A stretch of 64,000 bases of DNA from Burkholderiaceae bacterium (lineage in GTDB: Bacteria > Pseudomonadota > Gammaproteobacteria > Burkholderiales > Burkholderiaceae_C), in NCBI GenBank assembly GCA_913776825.1, contig CAJYPV010000008.1, forward strand, positions 62,001-126,000. Reading direction: 5' to 3'. Made by a program: the position numbers and the translations under genes. Shown here one piece after another: positions 45,521-54,574 of this stretch; position 1 is the first letter of the stretch, and each line of letters starts with the position of its first letter. The notes beneath the pieces were generated by a model. It had not been told where the DNA came from and did not search any database. It saw only the letters and a list, made by a program, of their open reading frames with translations.

Positions 45521-45974
45521 GTTGCGCTCCAGAAGAGAGGGAGGTGCCGGGGCGCCGCCCTCTGAGAAGCCAGAGGTTCAGCGTGGATGAACTGTAGGTT
45601 TCGGTTCCTCGCGGCGACAGTGGGCGCGCAACCAAACGCCTTGTCAGACGAACTCCTAGGTCGGTGCAGGTGAATGCCGCAGACGGCGTACAGGAACGCG
45701 GCGGCGTGGCGAGGGCGTTGGAATGCGCGAACGCAGGAGGGCGAGGTGCCATCCGACCTTGGACCGAACGCGTACGACAAGCGCCGGCGGTGGGCTCGCG
45801 CACCGCTTCGCGCACGAGGTGAACGCGCGTCGGGACGGACCGATGGGAGAGCTTTAGCGGCGGATGTGGTTGAGACCGAGCCCTGGAAGCGAGCCAGCGA
45901 GCAGCCGCGACCAGGGGTTCGCCAGTCGCGGAGCGCCTCGCGAGGAAGCGAACGCCCCCCTCAACAGTTCACGC
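45521..45974. other. Intergenic region, nothing recognised
   Basis: This 454-base stretch contains only short, low-quality open frames with Arg-rich translations. No RNA gene, promoter or repeat stands out. Confidence 0.5.
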
Positions 45975-46757
45975 TCAGGGGCGCTTCGTCGTCCCGCCAG
46001 GGCTGCCGGTCGAGGACTTCGCAGCGGCCGCACGGGCGGCTGCGCGCTTGTCCAGCTCGACGGCCAGCTCATCCTGACCGGCGCGACGTGCGAAATCGCC
46101 CGCGCTGAGCTGACGGTCATTGCGCAGCGAGGCATCCGCCCCGGCCGCGAGCAGGATTTCAGCGCTGGTCAGTCCGCCATAGCCGGCGGCCATCATCAGC
46201 GGCGTCGTGCCGTTGGGCGAGCGCGCGTCCAGGGCCGCGCCCTGCCCGATCAGCCAGCGCACCACGCCTTCATTCGGGCCGGACGCCGCATAGTGCAGCG
46301 CGGACCAGCCCGCATCGTTGACCAGCGCGCCACGCGTCACCAGCGCCTGACACCAATCCAGCCGACCCTTGAGCGCGGCCAGCATCAGCGGCGTCTCGCC
46401 CGCCTGGTTGATGGCGTTCACATCCACGCCGGGACTCTTCAGCAGCGCCGCGAAGGCGGTCGGCGATTCCTCGCGGATCGCCACATGCAGCGCGGTGTTG
46501 CGCTGGCTGTCGGACACGTTGGGGTCAGCGCCGGCCAGCAGCAGGCTCATCACCTTGCCGCCGAAATCATTGCGCGCCGCCACCAGCAGCTCCGGCACCG
46601 GGCCGGAAGGCGCACGCGGCGCCACCGACTCGGACGGATGACTCGGCACCGCGCCCCCCGTCGGCGCGGTCTGGCCCATCGCCAGCGATGAAACGGCGGC
46701 GGCGAGCACCGCCATCAGCGCGCCCCTCGCCGCAGCGGGACGCGGCACAGCCGTCAT
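45975..46757 (-). CDS. Exported ankyrin-repeat protein
   Basis: A signal peptide (ALMAVLAAAVSSLAMGQ) precedes at least four ankyrin repeats (for example LLAGADPNVSDSQRNTALHVAIREE, NAINQAGETPLMLAALKGRLDWCQALV, GWSALHYAASG, PNGTTPLMMAAGYG), then a basic Ala-rich tail. Ankyrin repeats bind proteins, here in the periplasm. The chosen ATG gives a normal leader. An ATG at 46862 has a better ribosome-binding site (AGGAG at 7 bases) but would add 35 residues, so the start is not certain. It follows tatD closely and is probably in its operon. Confidence 0.8.
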   Translation of the reverse strand: MTAVPRPAAARGALMAVLAAAVSSLAMGQTAPTGGAVPSHPSESVAPRAPSGPVPELLVAARNDFGGKVMSLLLAGADPNVSDSQRNTALHVAIREESPTAFAALLKSPGVDVNAINQAGETPLMLAALKGRLDWCQALVTRGALVNDAGWSALHYAASGPNEGVVRWLIGQGAALDARSPNGTTPLMMAAGYGGLTSAEILLAAGADASLRNDRQLSAGDFARRAGQDELAVELDKRAAARAAAAKSSTGSPGGTTKRP

Positions 46758-46880
46758 CGGCGACGAGGCCCCCTCCCTCACCCGCGACGGCACGGCCCGG
46801 AGGACCTGCGCCGTGGACGTGGCATGGATGGCAAGGCGGCGAATTCGGTCAGACCCACGCATGCGGAGCTCCTGGTCGGC

Positions 46881-47663
46881 TCAGGCGGCCGGCAGCTTGA
46901 AAAGACGACGGGTGTTCTCGGTGCACTGCTCGGCCACGCGCTCGACCGTCTCGCCGCGCACCTCGGCGATCAGCCGGGCCACATGCGGCACATAAGCCGG
47001 CTGGTTGAGCTTGCCTCGGTACGGCACGGGCGCGAGATAGGGGCTGTCGGTCTCGATCAGCATGCGGTCGCCGGGCACCATCTTGGCGACCTCGCGCAGA
47101 TCGGCCGCATTCTTGAAGGTGACGATGCCGGAGAACGAGATGTGAAACCCCAGATCCAGCGCCGCCCGGGCCACCGCCATCGTCTCGGTGAAGCAATGCA
47201 GCACGCCGCCGGGTTGATCGGCGCCCTCTTCTCGCATCAGGCGCAGCGTGTCGTCGGCGCTGGAACGGGTGTGGATCACCAGCGGCTTGCCGGTTTGCCG
47301 GGCCGCGCGGATATGGGTGCGGAAGCGCTCGCGCTGCCATTCCATGTCGGCAATGCTGCGGCCATTCAGGCGGTAGTAATCCAGCCCGGTTTCACCGATG
47401 GCCATCACCTTGGGATGGTCGGCTCCGGCCACCAGTTCCGCGAGCGTCGGCTCGTGCACATCCTCGTTGTCCGGATGCACGCCGACGGTGGCCCAGAGCT
47501 GCGCATGCTGCTCGGCCAGGGCGCGCACCTCGGGGAACTCCTCCATCGTCGTGCTGATGCAGACGGCCTGGGTCACCTGCGCCTGCGCCATCGCGGCCAG
47601 CAGATCGGGGAGTTGGGCTTTGAGCTCCGGAAAGCTCAGATGGCAGTGGGAATCGATGTACAT
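46881..47663 (-). CDS. tatD: TatD-family metal-dependent hydrolase
   Basis: This 260-residue amidohydrolase-fold enzyme has the N-terminal metal site YIDSHCHLSFPEL, GETGLDYYRLNG, VIHTRSSADDTLRLM, HCFTETM and the C-terminal LIETDSPYLAPVPYRGKLNQP. These are the TatD motifs of a divalent-metal 3'-5' exonuclease. ATG 47663 is chosen over TTG 47684 because the family starts at this point. In Burkholderiales tatD commonly follows pilZ, holB and tmk as here. Confidence 0.93.
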   Translation of the reverse strand: MYIDSHCHLSFPELKAQLPDLLAAMAQAQVTQAVCISTTMEEFPEVRALAEQHAQLWATVGVHPDNEDVHEPTLAELVAGADHPKVMAIGETGLDYYRLNGRSIADMEWQRERFRTHIRAARQTGKPLVIHTRSSADDTLRLMREEGADQPGGVLHCFTETMAVARAALDLGFHISFSGIVTFKNAADLREVAKMVPGDRMLIETDSPYLAPVPYRGKLNQPAYVPHVARLIAEVRGETVERVAEQCTENTRRLFKLPAA

Positions 47664-47961
47664 CTGGAAACCAATGATCGGCAAGCGCCGTGCCGCGACG
47701 GGTCACGCCGGCCAAACGCAGCGGTCGCCGACGGGAGCGAGGCGACAGTGTCGCCGCCCTTCGCGCGTCAGTGGGATGGGAATCGGATTGTCCGGGCGAT
47801 CCGGGCGCTCGGATGCGCCGATCGGTCGGAACGCAGGAGCTTGTTGACCAGGCAAGTCCCCTGGCCAGTCGGCGGCCCATCCGGCCGGACCGTAGCGCCA
47901 GCCAGACGGCAGGCGGATCGCCGCATCGACACCAGGGCGGATCGGCGGATCAGGGTCAAAC
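47664..47961. other. Intergenic region upstream of tatD
   Basis: No gene is visible in about 300 bases. It ends in the 8-bp GATC repeat array described separately. Confidence 0.45.
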
Positions 47962-48029
47962 GATCAAAGGATCAAACGATCAAAGGATCAAACGATCAAA
48001 CGATCAAACGATCAAACGATCAACGGATC
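47962..48029. repeat. Tandem 8-bp GATCAAAC repeat array
   Basis: GATC occurs every 8 bases at 47962, 47970, 47978, 47986, 47994, 48002, 48010, 48018 and 48026. The units are GATCAAAC or GATCAAAG, the last complete one GATCAACG. The array ends 9 bases beyond the pilZ stop. It is A-rich in otherwise GC-rich DNA. Confidence 0.9.
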
Positions 48030-48038
48030 GTCCGACGT

Positions 48039-48458
48039 TCAGATCGTCTGCGTGGGCTTGGACGACGAGATCGCCGTGCCCAGCACTTCCTCGATCTTGA
48101 GCTTGATGACCCGGGTCTTCTCATCGCCGGGGAAGCGCACGCCGACGCCCTGGGTGCGGCCGCCGGAGGCATTCGCGGGCGTCAGCCAGGCGACCTTGCC
48201 GGCCACCGGATAGCGCTGCGGATCATCCGGCAGGCTCATCAGCAGGTAGATGTCCTCGCCGAGCTTGTAGTCGCGGGTGGTGGGCACGAAGATGCCGCCT
48301 TCCGAGAAGATCGGGATGTAGGCCGCATAGAGCGCCCCCTTCTCCTTGAACACCAGCTGGATCACGCTGGGACGCGTGCCGCCAGCGGCCGCGGAGGCGG
48401 CGGGCGCGGCGCCGGGGGGCGAGGTCGGGTTCATCGGCTTGAGGGTCAGTTCGCTCAT
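48039..48458 (-). CDS. pilZ: Type IV pilus PilZ-domain protein
   Basis: This 139-residue protein has one PilZ domain (about 30-120: VIQLVFKEKGALYAAYIPIFSEGGIFVPTTRDYKLGEDIYLLMSLPDDPQRYPVAGKVAWLTP without the 20-residue limit split here by function). The RxxxR motif for cyclic-di-GMP is absent, as in the founding pilus-type PilZ proteins that act through PilB and FimX. The N-terminal 28 residues are Pro/Ala-rich. It sits after holB, its usual place in beta- and gammaproteobacteria. Confidence 0.9.
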   Translation of the reverse strand: MSELTLKPMNPTSPPGAAPAASAAAGGTRPSVIQLVFKEKGALYAAYIPIFSEGGIFVPTTRDYKLGEDIYLLMSLPDDPQRYPVAGKVAWLTPANASGGRTQGVGVRFPGDEKTRVIKLKIEEVLGTAISSSKPTQTI

Positions 48459-48501
48459 GGGTGCGGAGTCTACGGGTCGCCGGCGGCTGCGGTCGGCGGG
48501 G

Positions 48502-49569
48502 TCAGCGGGCGGGCCGCATGGCTTGCTGACCCTGCGCGACCAGGGATTCCATCAGCAAGCCGGCATTCAGGGGATGTTCTGCATGGCGGGCCGCGGTGGC
48601 AAGGGTACGCGCCCATTGGTCCAGCGTCGCACGGACCGCCGGCAGTTTCGGCAATGCATCACGCGGGAAGAAGCTGGGCGGGGCGCCATGGGCGATGCGC
48701 ATCAGGTCATGCACCAGCCGCTGCATCGCGGCAATGGCCCGCGGCACCGGCCAGTCGGTCAGCGCCTGGGCTTCGCCACGCGCGATCCGGCGCGGCAGTT
48801 CCAGCCAGGTCTTGGCGGCGATGCCTTCTTCGCTCCAGCGCAGCGCCTCTTGAGGGCGCCCGCCGGTCGCATCCAGCAAGACCTCCGGCGAGGCCACCCC
48901 CTGGGACTGCAACCAGGACAGCGCGGAGGATCGCGCCGGCAAGGCCATCTGCAGCGGCTGGCAGCGGCTGCGGATGGTGGGCAGCAATTGCTGCGGCGCG
49001 GCACTGGCCAGCACGAAGCGCAGCAAGCCGGCGGGCTCTTCCAGCGTCTTGAGCAGGGCGTTGGCGGCCACCGTGTTCAGGGCCTCGGCCGGATAGACGA
49101 CCACCACCTTGGCCTTGCCGCGCGCGGCGCTGATCTGCGCGAACGACAGCATCTGCCGCACCGCCTCGATCTTGATTTCCCGGCTGGGCTTGGTCTTGCT
49201 GGCCTTGGTGCCGCCCTCGCCGGCCTCGCCCTCGGCGGCGCCGTAGCCCAGCGCTTCCTTCAGCGCGTCCGGCAGCAGGATCTGGAAATCCGGATGCGAG
49301 CCCGAGCGCAGCAGATGGCAACTGGCGCAATGGCCGCAGCCCGGCTGATCGGGCCCGCTGCGGGATTCGCACAGCCAGGCCTGGGCCAGCAGGATGGCCA
49401 GATCGAACTGGCCGACGCCGGCCGGGCCCTGCAGCAGCAGCGCATGGCTGCGGCCCTGGGTCAGCGCCTGACGCAGCGGTGTTTCCAGCCAGGGCAGCGG
49501 CAAGGCGCCATCCTGGGCCAGCGCGGTCGGCTCGTCCGACGCGGCGGGGGCACGGGCAGCGGTCACCAT
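48502..49569 (-). CDS. holB: DNA polymerase III delta' subunit
   Basis: This 355-residue clamp-loader subunit has an AAA+ fold, zinc-binding cysteines ([10 protein letters not shown]) and the conserved [11 protein letters not shown] and [17 protein letters not shown] (SRC motif). The Walker A equivalent [11 protein letters not shown] has Gln where active ATPases have Lys, which fits the catalytically inactive delta' role. A Gly/Glu/Lys-rich insert (about residues 125-150) is present. Start ATG 49569 overlaps the tmk stop. Confidence 0.93.
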   Translation of the reverse strand: MVTAARAPAASDEPTALAQDGALPLPWLETPLRQALTQGRSHALLLQGPAGVGQFDLAILLAQAWLCESRSGPDQPGCGHCASCHLLRSGSHPDFQILLPDALKEALGYGAAEGEAGEGGTKASKTKPSREIKIEAVRQMLSFAQISAARGKAKVVVVYPAEALNTVAANALLKTLEEPAGLLRFVLASAAPQQLLPTIRSRCQPLQMALPARSSALSWLQSQGVASPEVLLDATGGRPQEALRWSEEGIAAKTWLELPRRIARGEAQALTDWPVPRAIAAMQRLVHDLMRIAHGAPPSFFPRDALPKLPAVRATLDQWARTLATAARHAEHPLNAGLLMESLVAQGQQAMRPAR

Positions 49570-50174
49570 CCGCGACGCTCCAGCTCGGCCTGGATCTGGG
49601 CGGCGACGCCCTCGATCGACTGCGCCGCATCGATCCGCACGATGCGTTCCGGGGCCTGCGCAGCACGACGCGCATAGGCCTCGCGAACCCGCGCGAAAAA
49701 CTCCAGATCCAGCTGTTCCAGCCGATCGGCCTCGCGCGCCTGGGCGCGCCGGGCGGCGGCGATGGCGGGATCGACATCGAACCAGAAGGTCAGGTCCGGC
49801 TCGCGGCCGTCCTGCACCCAATCGGCCAGGGTGGTGAGCACGGCCTCATCCATGCCGCGACCACCGCCCTGATAGGCGAAGCTGGCGTCGGTGAAGCGGT
49901 CGCACAACACGGTGCGGCCCTGAATGAGCGCCGGCGCGATGACCGCGCGCACATGGTCGCGGCGGGCGGCGAAGACCAGCAGCGCTTCGGTCAGGCCGTC
50001 CATGTCGCGGTCCAGGAACAGGGCGCGCAGCGACTCGGCCAGCGGCGTGCCGCCGGGCTCGCGGGTTTGCACCAGGTCCGCGCCCCGGGCCTGCAGATGA
50101 CGGGCGACGCCGGCGATGTGGGTGGACTTGCCCGCCCCGTCGATGCCCTCGAAAGTGATGAATCTGCCGCTCAC
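49563..50174 (-). CDS. tmk: Thymidylate kinase
   Basis: This 203-residue kinase phosphorylates dTMP to dTDP. The P-loop is [12 protein letters not shown], the DRF motif is [18 protein letters not shown] and the LID region is [14 protein letters not shown]. Length is typical. It lies between mltG (36 bases upstream) and holB (overlapping). Confidence 0.96.
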   Translation of the reverse strand: MSGRFITFEGIDGAGKSTHIAGVARHLQARGADLVQTREPGGTPLAESLRALFLDRDMDGLTEALLVFAARRDHVRAVIAPALIQGRTVLCDRFTDASFAYQGGGRGMDEAVLTTLADWVQDGREPDLTFWFDVDPAIAAARRAQAREADRLEQLDLEFFARVREAYARRAAQAPERIVRIDAAQSIEGVAAQIQAELERRGW

Positions 50175-50210
50175 GGCCTGCTCTCTGGTTCGCGCTGGGC
50201 GTTCACACGC

Positions 50211-51263
50211 TCAGCGTCCCCGCTGGTATTTGTTGACCGCGCGATTATGCGCGGCGAGGTCCTCGCTGAACTGGCTGGTTCCGTCACCGCGTGCAACGAA
50301 ATACAAGGCCTTGGACGGCGTGGGGTGCAGCGCCGCCTGCAGCGAGGCCAGGCCCGGCATGGCGATCGGCGTGGGCGGCAGGCCGCCACGGGTGTAGGTG
50401 TTGAAGGCGGTGTCGGTCTGCAGATGGATCTTGCGCAGGTTGCCGTCGAAGCTTTCGCCCAGGCCGTAGATCACCGTGGGATCGGTCTGCAGCGGCATGC
50501 CCATCTTGAGCCGGTTGATGAACACCGCCGCCACCAGGCCGCGATCTGCGGGCGCGCCGGTTTCCTTTTCGACGATCGAGGCCAGGATCAGCGCCTCCTC
50601 CGGCGTGCGCAGCGGCAGGCCGTCGTCCCGGCCGGACCAAGCGCTTTCCAGCCGCTTGCGCATCAGGCCGTGCGCGCGCTTGAGCACCGTCAGATCGCTG
50701 ACCCCGCGGCTGTAGGCGTAGGTGTCCGGGAAAAACCGGCCCTCGGCGGGCACGCCGGGCTCGCCGAGCGCGGCCATGATCTGGGCCTCGGTCATGCCGG
50801 CGGTGGTCTGGCGCAGCGAGGGCGCAGCGGCCAGCGCCGCGCGCAGTTGCCGGAAATTCCAGCCTTCGATCAGGCGCAGCTGTTCCAGGGTTTGATCGCC
50901 GCGGACCATCTTGTCCAGCAGCTCACGCGGCGTGATGCCGGCATGGACCTCATAGCTGCCGGCGCGGATCTTGCGCGCCTGGCCGGACCAGCGGAACCAT
51001 TCGTACAGCCAGCGCGCATCGGTCTGCACCCCGGCGCCGACCCAGGCCTGCGCGACCTGCAGCGGCGGGGTGCCGGGCTCGATGGAGAGCTCGACGCTGT
51101 CCTTGTCCAGCGTCAGCGGCTGCTGCAGCCACCACCAGGCGCCGACGGCGGCCGCTCCGGCGAGCAGCAGCGCGACCAGCAACAGCCGCATCAGCCACCG
51201 CGACAGGCCGCCACCCCCGCGCACATCCGTGCGCTTCTTCGATCTGTTTTTTACCCGAGCCAA
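50211..51263 (-). CDS. mltG: Endolytic murein transglycosylase MltG
   Basis: This 350-residue inner-membrane enzyme cleaves nascent peptidoglycan strands. A basic tail and one helix (WLMRLLLVALLLAGAAAVGAWWW, about 23-45) precede a LysM-like module (LSIEPGTPPLQVAQAW) and the YceG catalytic domain with ILASIVEKETG (Glu232) and the C-terminal YFVARGDGTSQFSEDLAAHN. It is divergent from ygfZ with 45 bases between the starts. Confidence 0.95.
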   Translation of the reverse strand: MARVKNRSKKRTDVRGGGGLSRWLMRLLLVALLLAGAAAVGAWWWLQQPLTLDKDSVELSIEPGTPPLQVAQAWVGAGVQTDARWLYEWFRWSGQARKIRAGSYEVHAGITPRELLDKMVRGDQTLEQLRLIEGWNFRQLRAALAAAPSLRQTTAGMTEAQIMAALGEPGVPAEGRFFPDTYAYSRGVSDLTVLKRAHGLMRKRLESAWSGRDDGLPLRTPEEALILASIVEKETGAPADRGLVAAVFINRLKMGMPLQTDPTVIYGLGESFDGNLRKIHLQTDTAFNTYTRGGLPPTPIAMPGLASLQAALHPTPSKALYFVARGDGTSQFSEDLAAHNRAVNKYQRGR

Positions 51264-51308
51264 GACCTGACGCCCTCAATGAAATGCGCGGTGATGATAA
51301 TCGGCCCC

Positions 51309-52313
51309 ATGACCGAGATTTCCCGCTCCGATTCCCCGCTGACCGCGCCGGCTGCCGAGGCGCGCCTCGCTTCGCCGTCCGTCGGCGCCGTCCGGCTGTC
51401 CGACTGGGGCGTGATGCGCGCCCACGGCGAAGAGTCCGCGAAATTCCTGCACAGCCAGCTCACCCAGGACCTCGTGCTGCAAACGTCGCGCCAGGCCCGA
51501 CTGGCGGGTTACTGTTCGCCCAAGGGTCGACTGCTGGCGACGATGGTCGCCTTCAAGCCGGATGACGCCTCGGTGCTGATGGCCCTGCCCGCCGATGTGC
51601 TGCCCGCGACGCTGAAGCGGCTGTCGATGTTTGTGATGCGCGCCAAGACCAAGCTGAGCGATGCCAGCGCCGACTGGTCGGTGTGGGGCCTGTCCGGCGC
51701 ACCCGCCGCCGCCTGGCTGCAGCAGACGCTGGGCGAGGCGCCCGCCGAGCAGTGGTCGGTCGTGCGCGCGAGCGCCGAGGGCGATGAGCGCCTGGCCACC
51801 CGTCTGCCGGATGACGGCACCGGGCCGCGCTTCCTGCTGCTGCAACCGGCCGCTGCCGACGCGCCGGCGCTGCCCGCGCTGTCGGAGACCGACTGGCAAG
51901 GCCTGGATGTGCGCGCCGGCCTGGCCTGGGTGCGCCAGCCGACGGTCGAGCAGTTCGTGCCGCAGATGCTGAACCTGGAGCTGATCGGTGGCGTGAACTT
52001 CCAGAAGGGCTGCTACCCCGGTCAGGAGATCGTGGCCCGCAGCCAGTACCGCGGCACGATCAAGCGCCGCACCCACGCCTTCGACCTGGCGGACGGCACG
52101 GCCGCGCAGCTCGGCCAGGAGATCTTCCACAGCGCCGACCCGGAGCAACCGGCCGGCATGGTGGCCGCGCTCGGCGCCCAGGCGGGTCATCCGCTGCTGC
52201 TGGCCGAGGTCAAGCTCGCCGCACTCGACGGCGGCAGCCTGCACCTGGGCAGCGCCAGCGGCCCGGTGCTCACGCCACGCGCCCTGCCCTACACCGTCGG
52301 AGAGCCGCAATGA
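51309..52313 (+). CDS. ygfZ: Folate-dependent Fe-S cluster protein YgfZ
   Basis: This 334-residue GcvT-like protein helps maintain Fe-S enzymes. The family signature GGVNFQKGCYPGQEIVARSQ is intact, including the Cys of the K-G-C-Y-x-G-Q-E motif. The ATG at 51309 is preferred; ATGs at 51279 and 51294 are in frame but have no better ribosome-binding site. It overlaps the next gene by four bases. Confidence 0.94.
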   Translation: MTEISRSDSPLTAPAAEARLASPSVGAVRLSDWGVMRAHGEESAKFLHSQLTQDLVLQTSRQARLAGYCSPKGRLLATMVAFKPDDASVLMALPADVLPATLKRLSMFVMRAKTKLSDASADWSVWGLSGAPAAAWLQQTLGEAPAEQWSVVRASAEGDERLATRLPDDGTGPRFLLLQPAAADAPALPALSETDWQGLDVRAGLAWVRQPTVEQFVPQMLNLELIGGVNFQKGCYPGQEIVARSQYRGTIKRRTHAFDLADGTAAQLGQEIFHSADPEQPAGMVAALGAQAGHPLLLAEVKLAALDGGSLHLGSASGPVLTPRALPYTVGEPQ

Positions 52314-52600
52314 CCGCCGCCGAGCCGATCGAGCTCTACGTCTATTACCGCGTCCACACCGACCAGGTCGAGGACGCGCTGGCCGCGTTCGAGCAGAGCC
52401 GGGCCGATGAGCCCGTGCGACTGCTGCAGCGCCGCGACCATGATCCGGTCTTCCAGACCTGGATGGAAATCTATGACCGCCGCCTGACCGACCCCGTCGG
52501 AACGGAGCGCCGCATTGCCGCCACTCTGGGCGCTTATGCCCAGGGTCCCCGCCATCGCGAGGCCTTCATCGCCCTTGCAGGAACGGGGAAAGGCCCCTGA
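52310..52600 (+). CDS. DUF4936-family protein
   Basis: This 96-residue cytoplasmic protein has the DUF4936 pattern YVYYRVHTDQVEDALAAFE, LLQRRDHDPVFQTWMEIY and a C-terminal HREAFIAL. It resembles a small ferredoxin-like alpha-beta domain; function unknown. It overlaps ygfZ by four bases and shares one base with the antiporter start, so the three are translationally linked. Confidence 0.85.
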   Translation: MTAAEPIELYVYYRVHTDQVEDALAAFEQSRADEPVRLLQRRDHDPVFQTWMEIYDRRLTDPVGTERRIAATLGAYAQGPRHREAFIALAGTGKGP

Positions 52601-54336
52601 TGGAACACAACGTCTCGCTCATCAGCACGCTCGCCGTCGGCTTCGGCCTGGCGCTCATCCTCGGCTTCGTGGCCGAACGACTCAAGCTGCCCGCCCTGGT
52701 CGGCTATCTGCTGGCCGGCATCGCCATCGGCCCGGCCACGCCGGGCTTCGTGGCCGATGTGAACATCGCCTCCCAACTCTCGGAAATCGGCGTGATGCTG
52801 CTGATGTTCGGCGTGGGACTGCACTTTTCCTTCAGGGACCTGATGGCCGTCAAACGCATCGCGCTGCCGGGTGCGCTGGTGCAGATGTCGGTGGCGACCC
52901 TGCTGGGCATGGGCCTGGCGATGTGGTGGGGATGGTCGACCGGCGCGGCGCTGATCTTCGGTCTGACGCTGTCCTGCGCCAGCACCGTGGTGCTGCTCAA
53001 GGCGCTGGAAGCGCGCGGCGCGATTGATTCGGTCAACGGCCGGATCGCGATCGGCTGGCTGGTGGTCGAAGACCTGGCCACCGTGCTGATCCTGGTGCTG
53101 TTGCCGCCGCTGGCGCCGGTGCTGGGCGGCGTGAATGTGGCGGCGGCGAATGATGCGCCGCTGTGGCAGACGATCGCCCAGACGCTGGCGCAGATGGCGG
53201 CCTTCGTCATCCTGATGCTGGTGGTGGGCCGCCGCTTCCTGCCCTGGCTGCTGTGGCAGGTGGCGCGCACCGGCTCGCGCGAACTCTTCACCCTGTCGGT
53301 GATCGCCGTGGCCATCGGCATCGCCTTCGGCGCGTCGGAGCTGTTCCATGTGTCCTTCGCGCTGGGCGCCTTCTTCGCCGGCATGGTGATGCGGGAATCC
53401 GAATACAGCCACCGCGCCGCCGAGGAATCGCTGCCGCTGCGGGACTCGTTCTCGGTGCTGTTCTTCGTCTCGGTCGGCATGCTGTTCGATCCGATGACGC
53501 TGGTGAATCAACCGCTGCACCTGCTGGGCGTGGTGGCGATCATCGTGGTGGGCAAGGCGCTGGCCTCGGCGATGCTGGTGCTGGCCTTCCGCTATCCGCT
53601 CAACACGGCGATGACGGTCTCGGCCAGCCTGGCGCAGATCGGCGAATTCAGCTTCATCCTGGCCGGTCTGGGCATGCAGCTGCAGTTGCTGCCGAAGGAC
53701 GGCATGAACCTGGTGCTGGCGGGCGCGCTGATCTCGATCGCGATCAATCCGCTGATGTTCGCCATGGTCCAGCCGCTGCAGCGCTGGGTGCTGGCGCGCT
53801 CGGCCTTCGCCCGCAAGCTGGAAGCGCGGGACGATCCCTATGCCGAGCTGCCGCAGTCCACCGACCGGCAATTCCTGGAGGGTCAGGTCGTGCTGGTCGG
53901 CTACGGCCGGGTCGGCCGACGGATCGCGGACGCGCTGACCGAGCGCCAGATCCCGTTCGTGGTCGCCGACCAGAGCCGCGAAACCGTGGAAGCGCTGCGC
54001 AAGCGCGGCATGGCGGCGGTGAGCGGCGAGGCCAGCGATCCGATGGTGCTGATCCAGGCCCACATCGCCAATGCGGCCATGCTGGTGGTGGCGGTGCCGG
54101 ATTCGATGAAGGCCCGGCAGATGGCCGAGATCGCCCGTCAGCTCAATCCCGGCATCGAGATCGTGCTGCGCACCCATGGCGAGGACGAATCCGAGCTGCT
54201 GCGCCGGGAGAAGCTGGGCACCGTGTTCTATGGCGAAGAGGAACTCGCCAAGGGCATGAGCCGCCATGTGCTGCAGCGCTTCAATGCGCCGATGACCGAG
54301 GACATCGCGCCGCTGGTCACTACGGTGGCGCATTGA
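52600..54336 (+). CDS. CPA2-family cation:proton antiporter with RCK domain (YbaL/KefB type)
   Basis: This 578-residue protein has about 12 helices (residues 5-385) of the Na+/H+ exchanger fold with GYLLAGIAIGP and LTLSCASTVVLLKALEARG, then a soluble TrkA-N domain (about 427-545) beginning VVLVGYGRVGRRIADAL. It probably mediates potassium or sodium efflux under nucleotide control. The pattern is closer to E. coli YbaL than KefB/KefC. The start shares an A with the preceding stop (TGATG). Confidence 0.92.
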   Translation: MEHNVSLISTLAVGFGLALILGFVAERLKLPALVGYLLAGIAIGPATPGFVADVNIASQLSEIGVMLLMFGVGLHFSFRDLMAVKRIALPGALVQMSVATLLGMGLAMWWGWSTGAALIFGLTLSCASTVVLLKALEARGAIDSVNGRIAIGWLVVEDLATVLILVLLPPLAPVLGGVNVAAANDAPLWQTIAQTLAQMAAFVILMLVVGRRFLPWLLWQVARTGSRELFTLSVIAVAIGIAFGASELFHVSFALGAFFAGMVMRESEYSHRAAEESLPLRDSFSVLFFVSVGMLFDPMTLVNQPLHLLGVVAIIVVGKALASAMLVLAFRYPLNTAMTVSASLAQIGEFSFILAGLGMQLQLLPKDGMNLVLAGALISIAINPLMFAMVQPLQRWVLARSAFARKLEARDDPYAELPQSTDRQFLEGQVVLVGYGRVGRRIADALTERQIPFVVADQSRETVEALRKRGMAAVSGEASDPMVLIQAHIANAAMLVVAVPDSMKARQMAEIARQLNPGIEIVLRTHGEDESELLRREKLGTVFYGEEELAKGMSRHVLQRFNAPMTEDIAPLVTTVAH

Positions 54337-54574
54337 TCGGCGTGTCGGTCCGGCGCCGCGACGCGCGCGCCCGGACCGGCCGCCGCTCGATGCGGGCGTG
54401 TGCCCCGAGCATGCCGCCCGTCTTCACCGGGTCTTCCCTGCGCCCGCGGGGCGTTCATCGACGCTTTACATGCCGGCCGTAGCGTGCCGGGCCATGATGC
54501 TGCTTCGCTCCGTCCACCGGGTCTTCCATCGCCGCTCCATGATGCGCGGGTTCGCGCCGACAGACTCGCCATCG

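Noticed and set aside
47962-48029. CRISPR or iteron-type origin
   Set aside because: Units are 8 bp with no spacers, and no replication initiator gene or DnaA boxes are nearby.
54350-54400. Hairpin GGTCCGG...CCGGACC after the antiporter gene as a terminator
   Set aside because: The loop is long and no T run follows.
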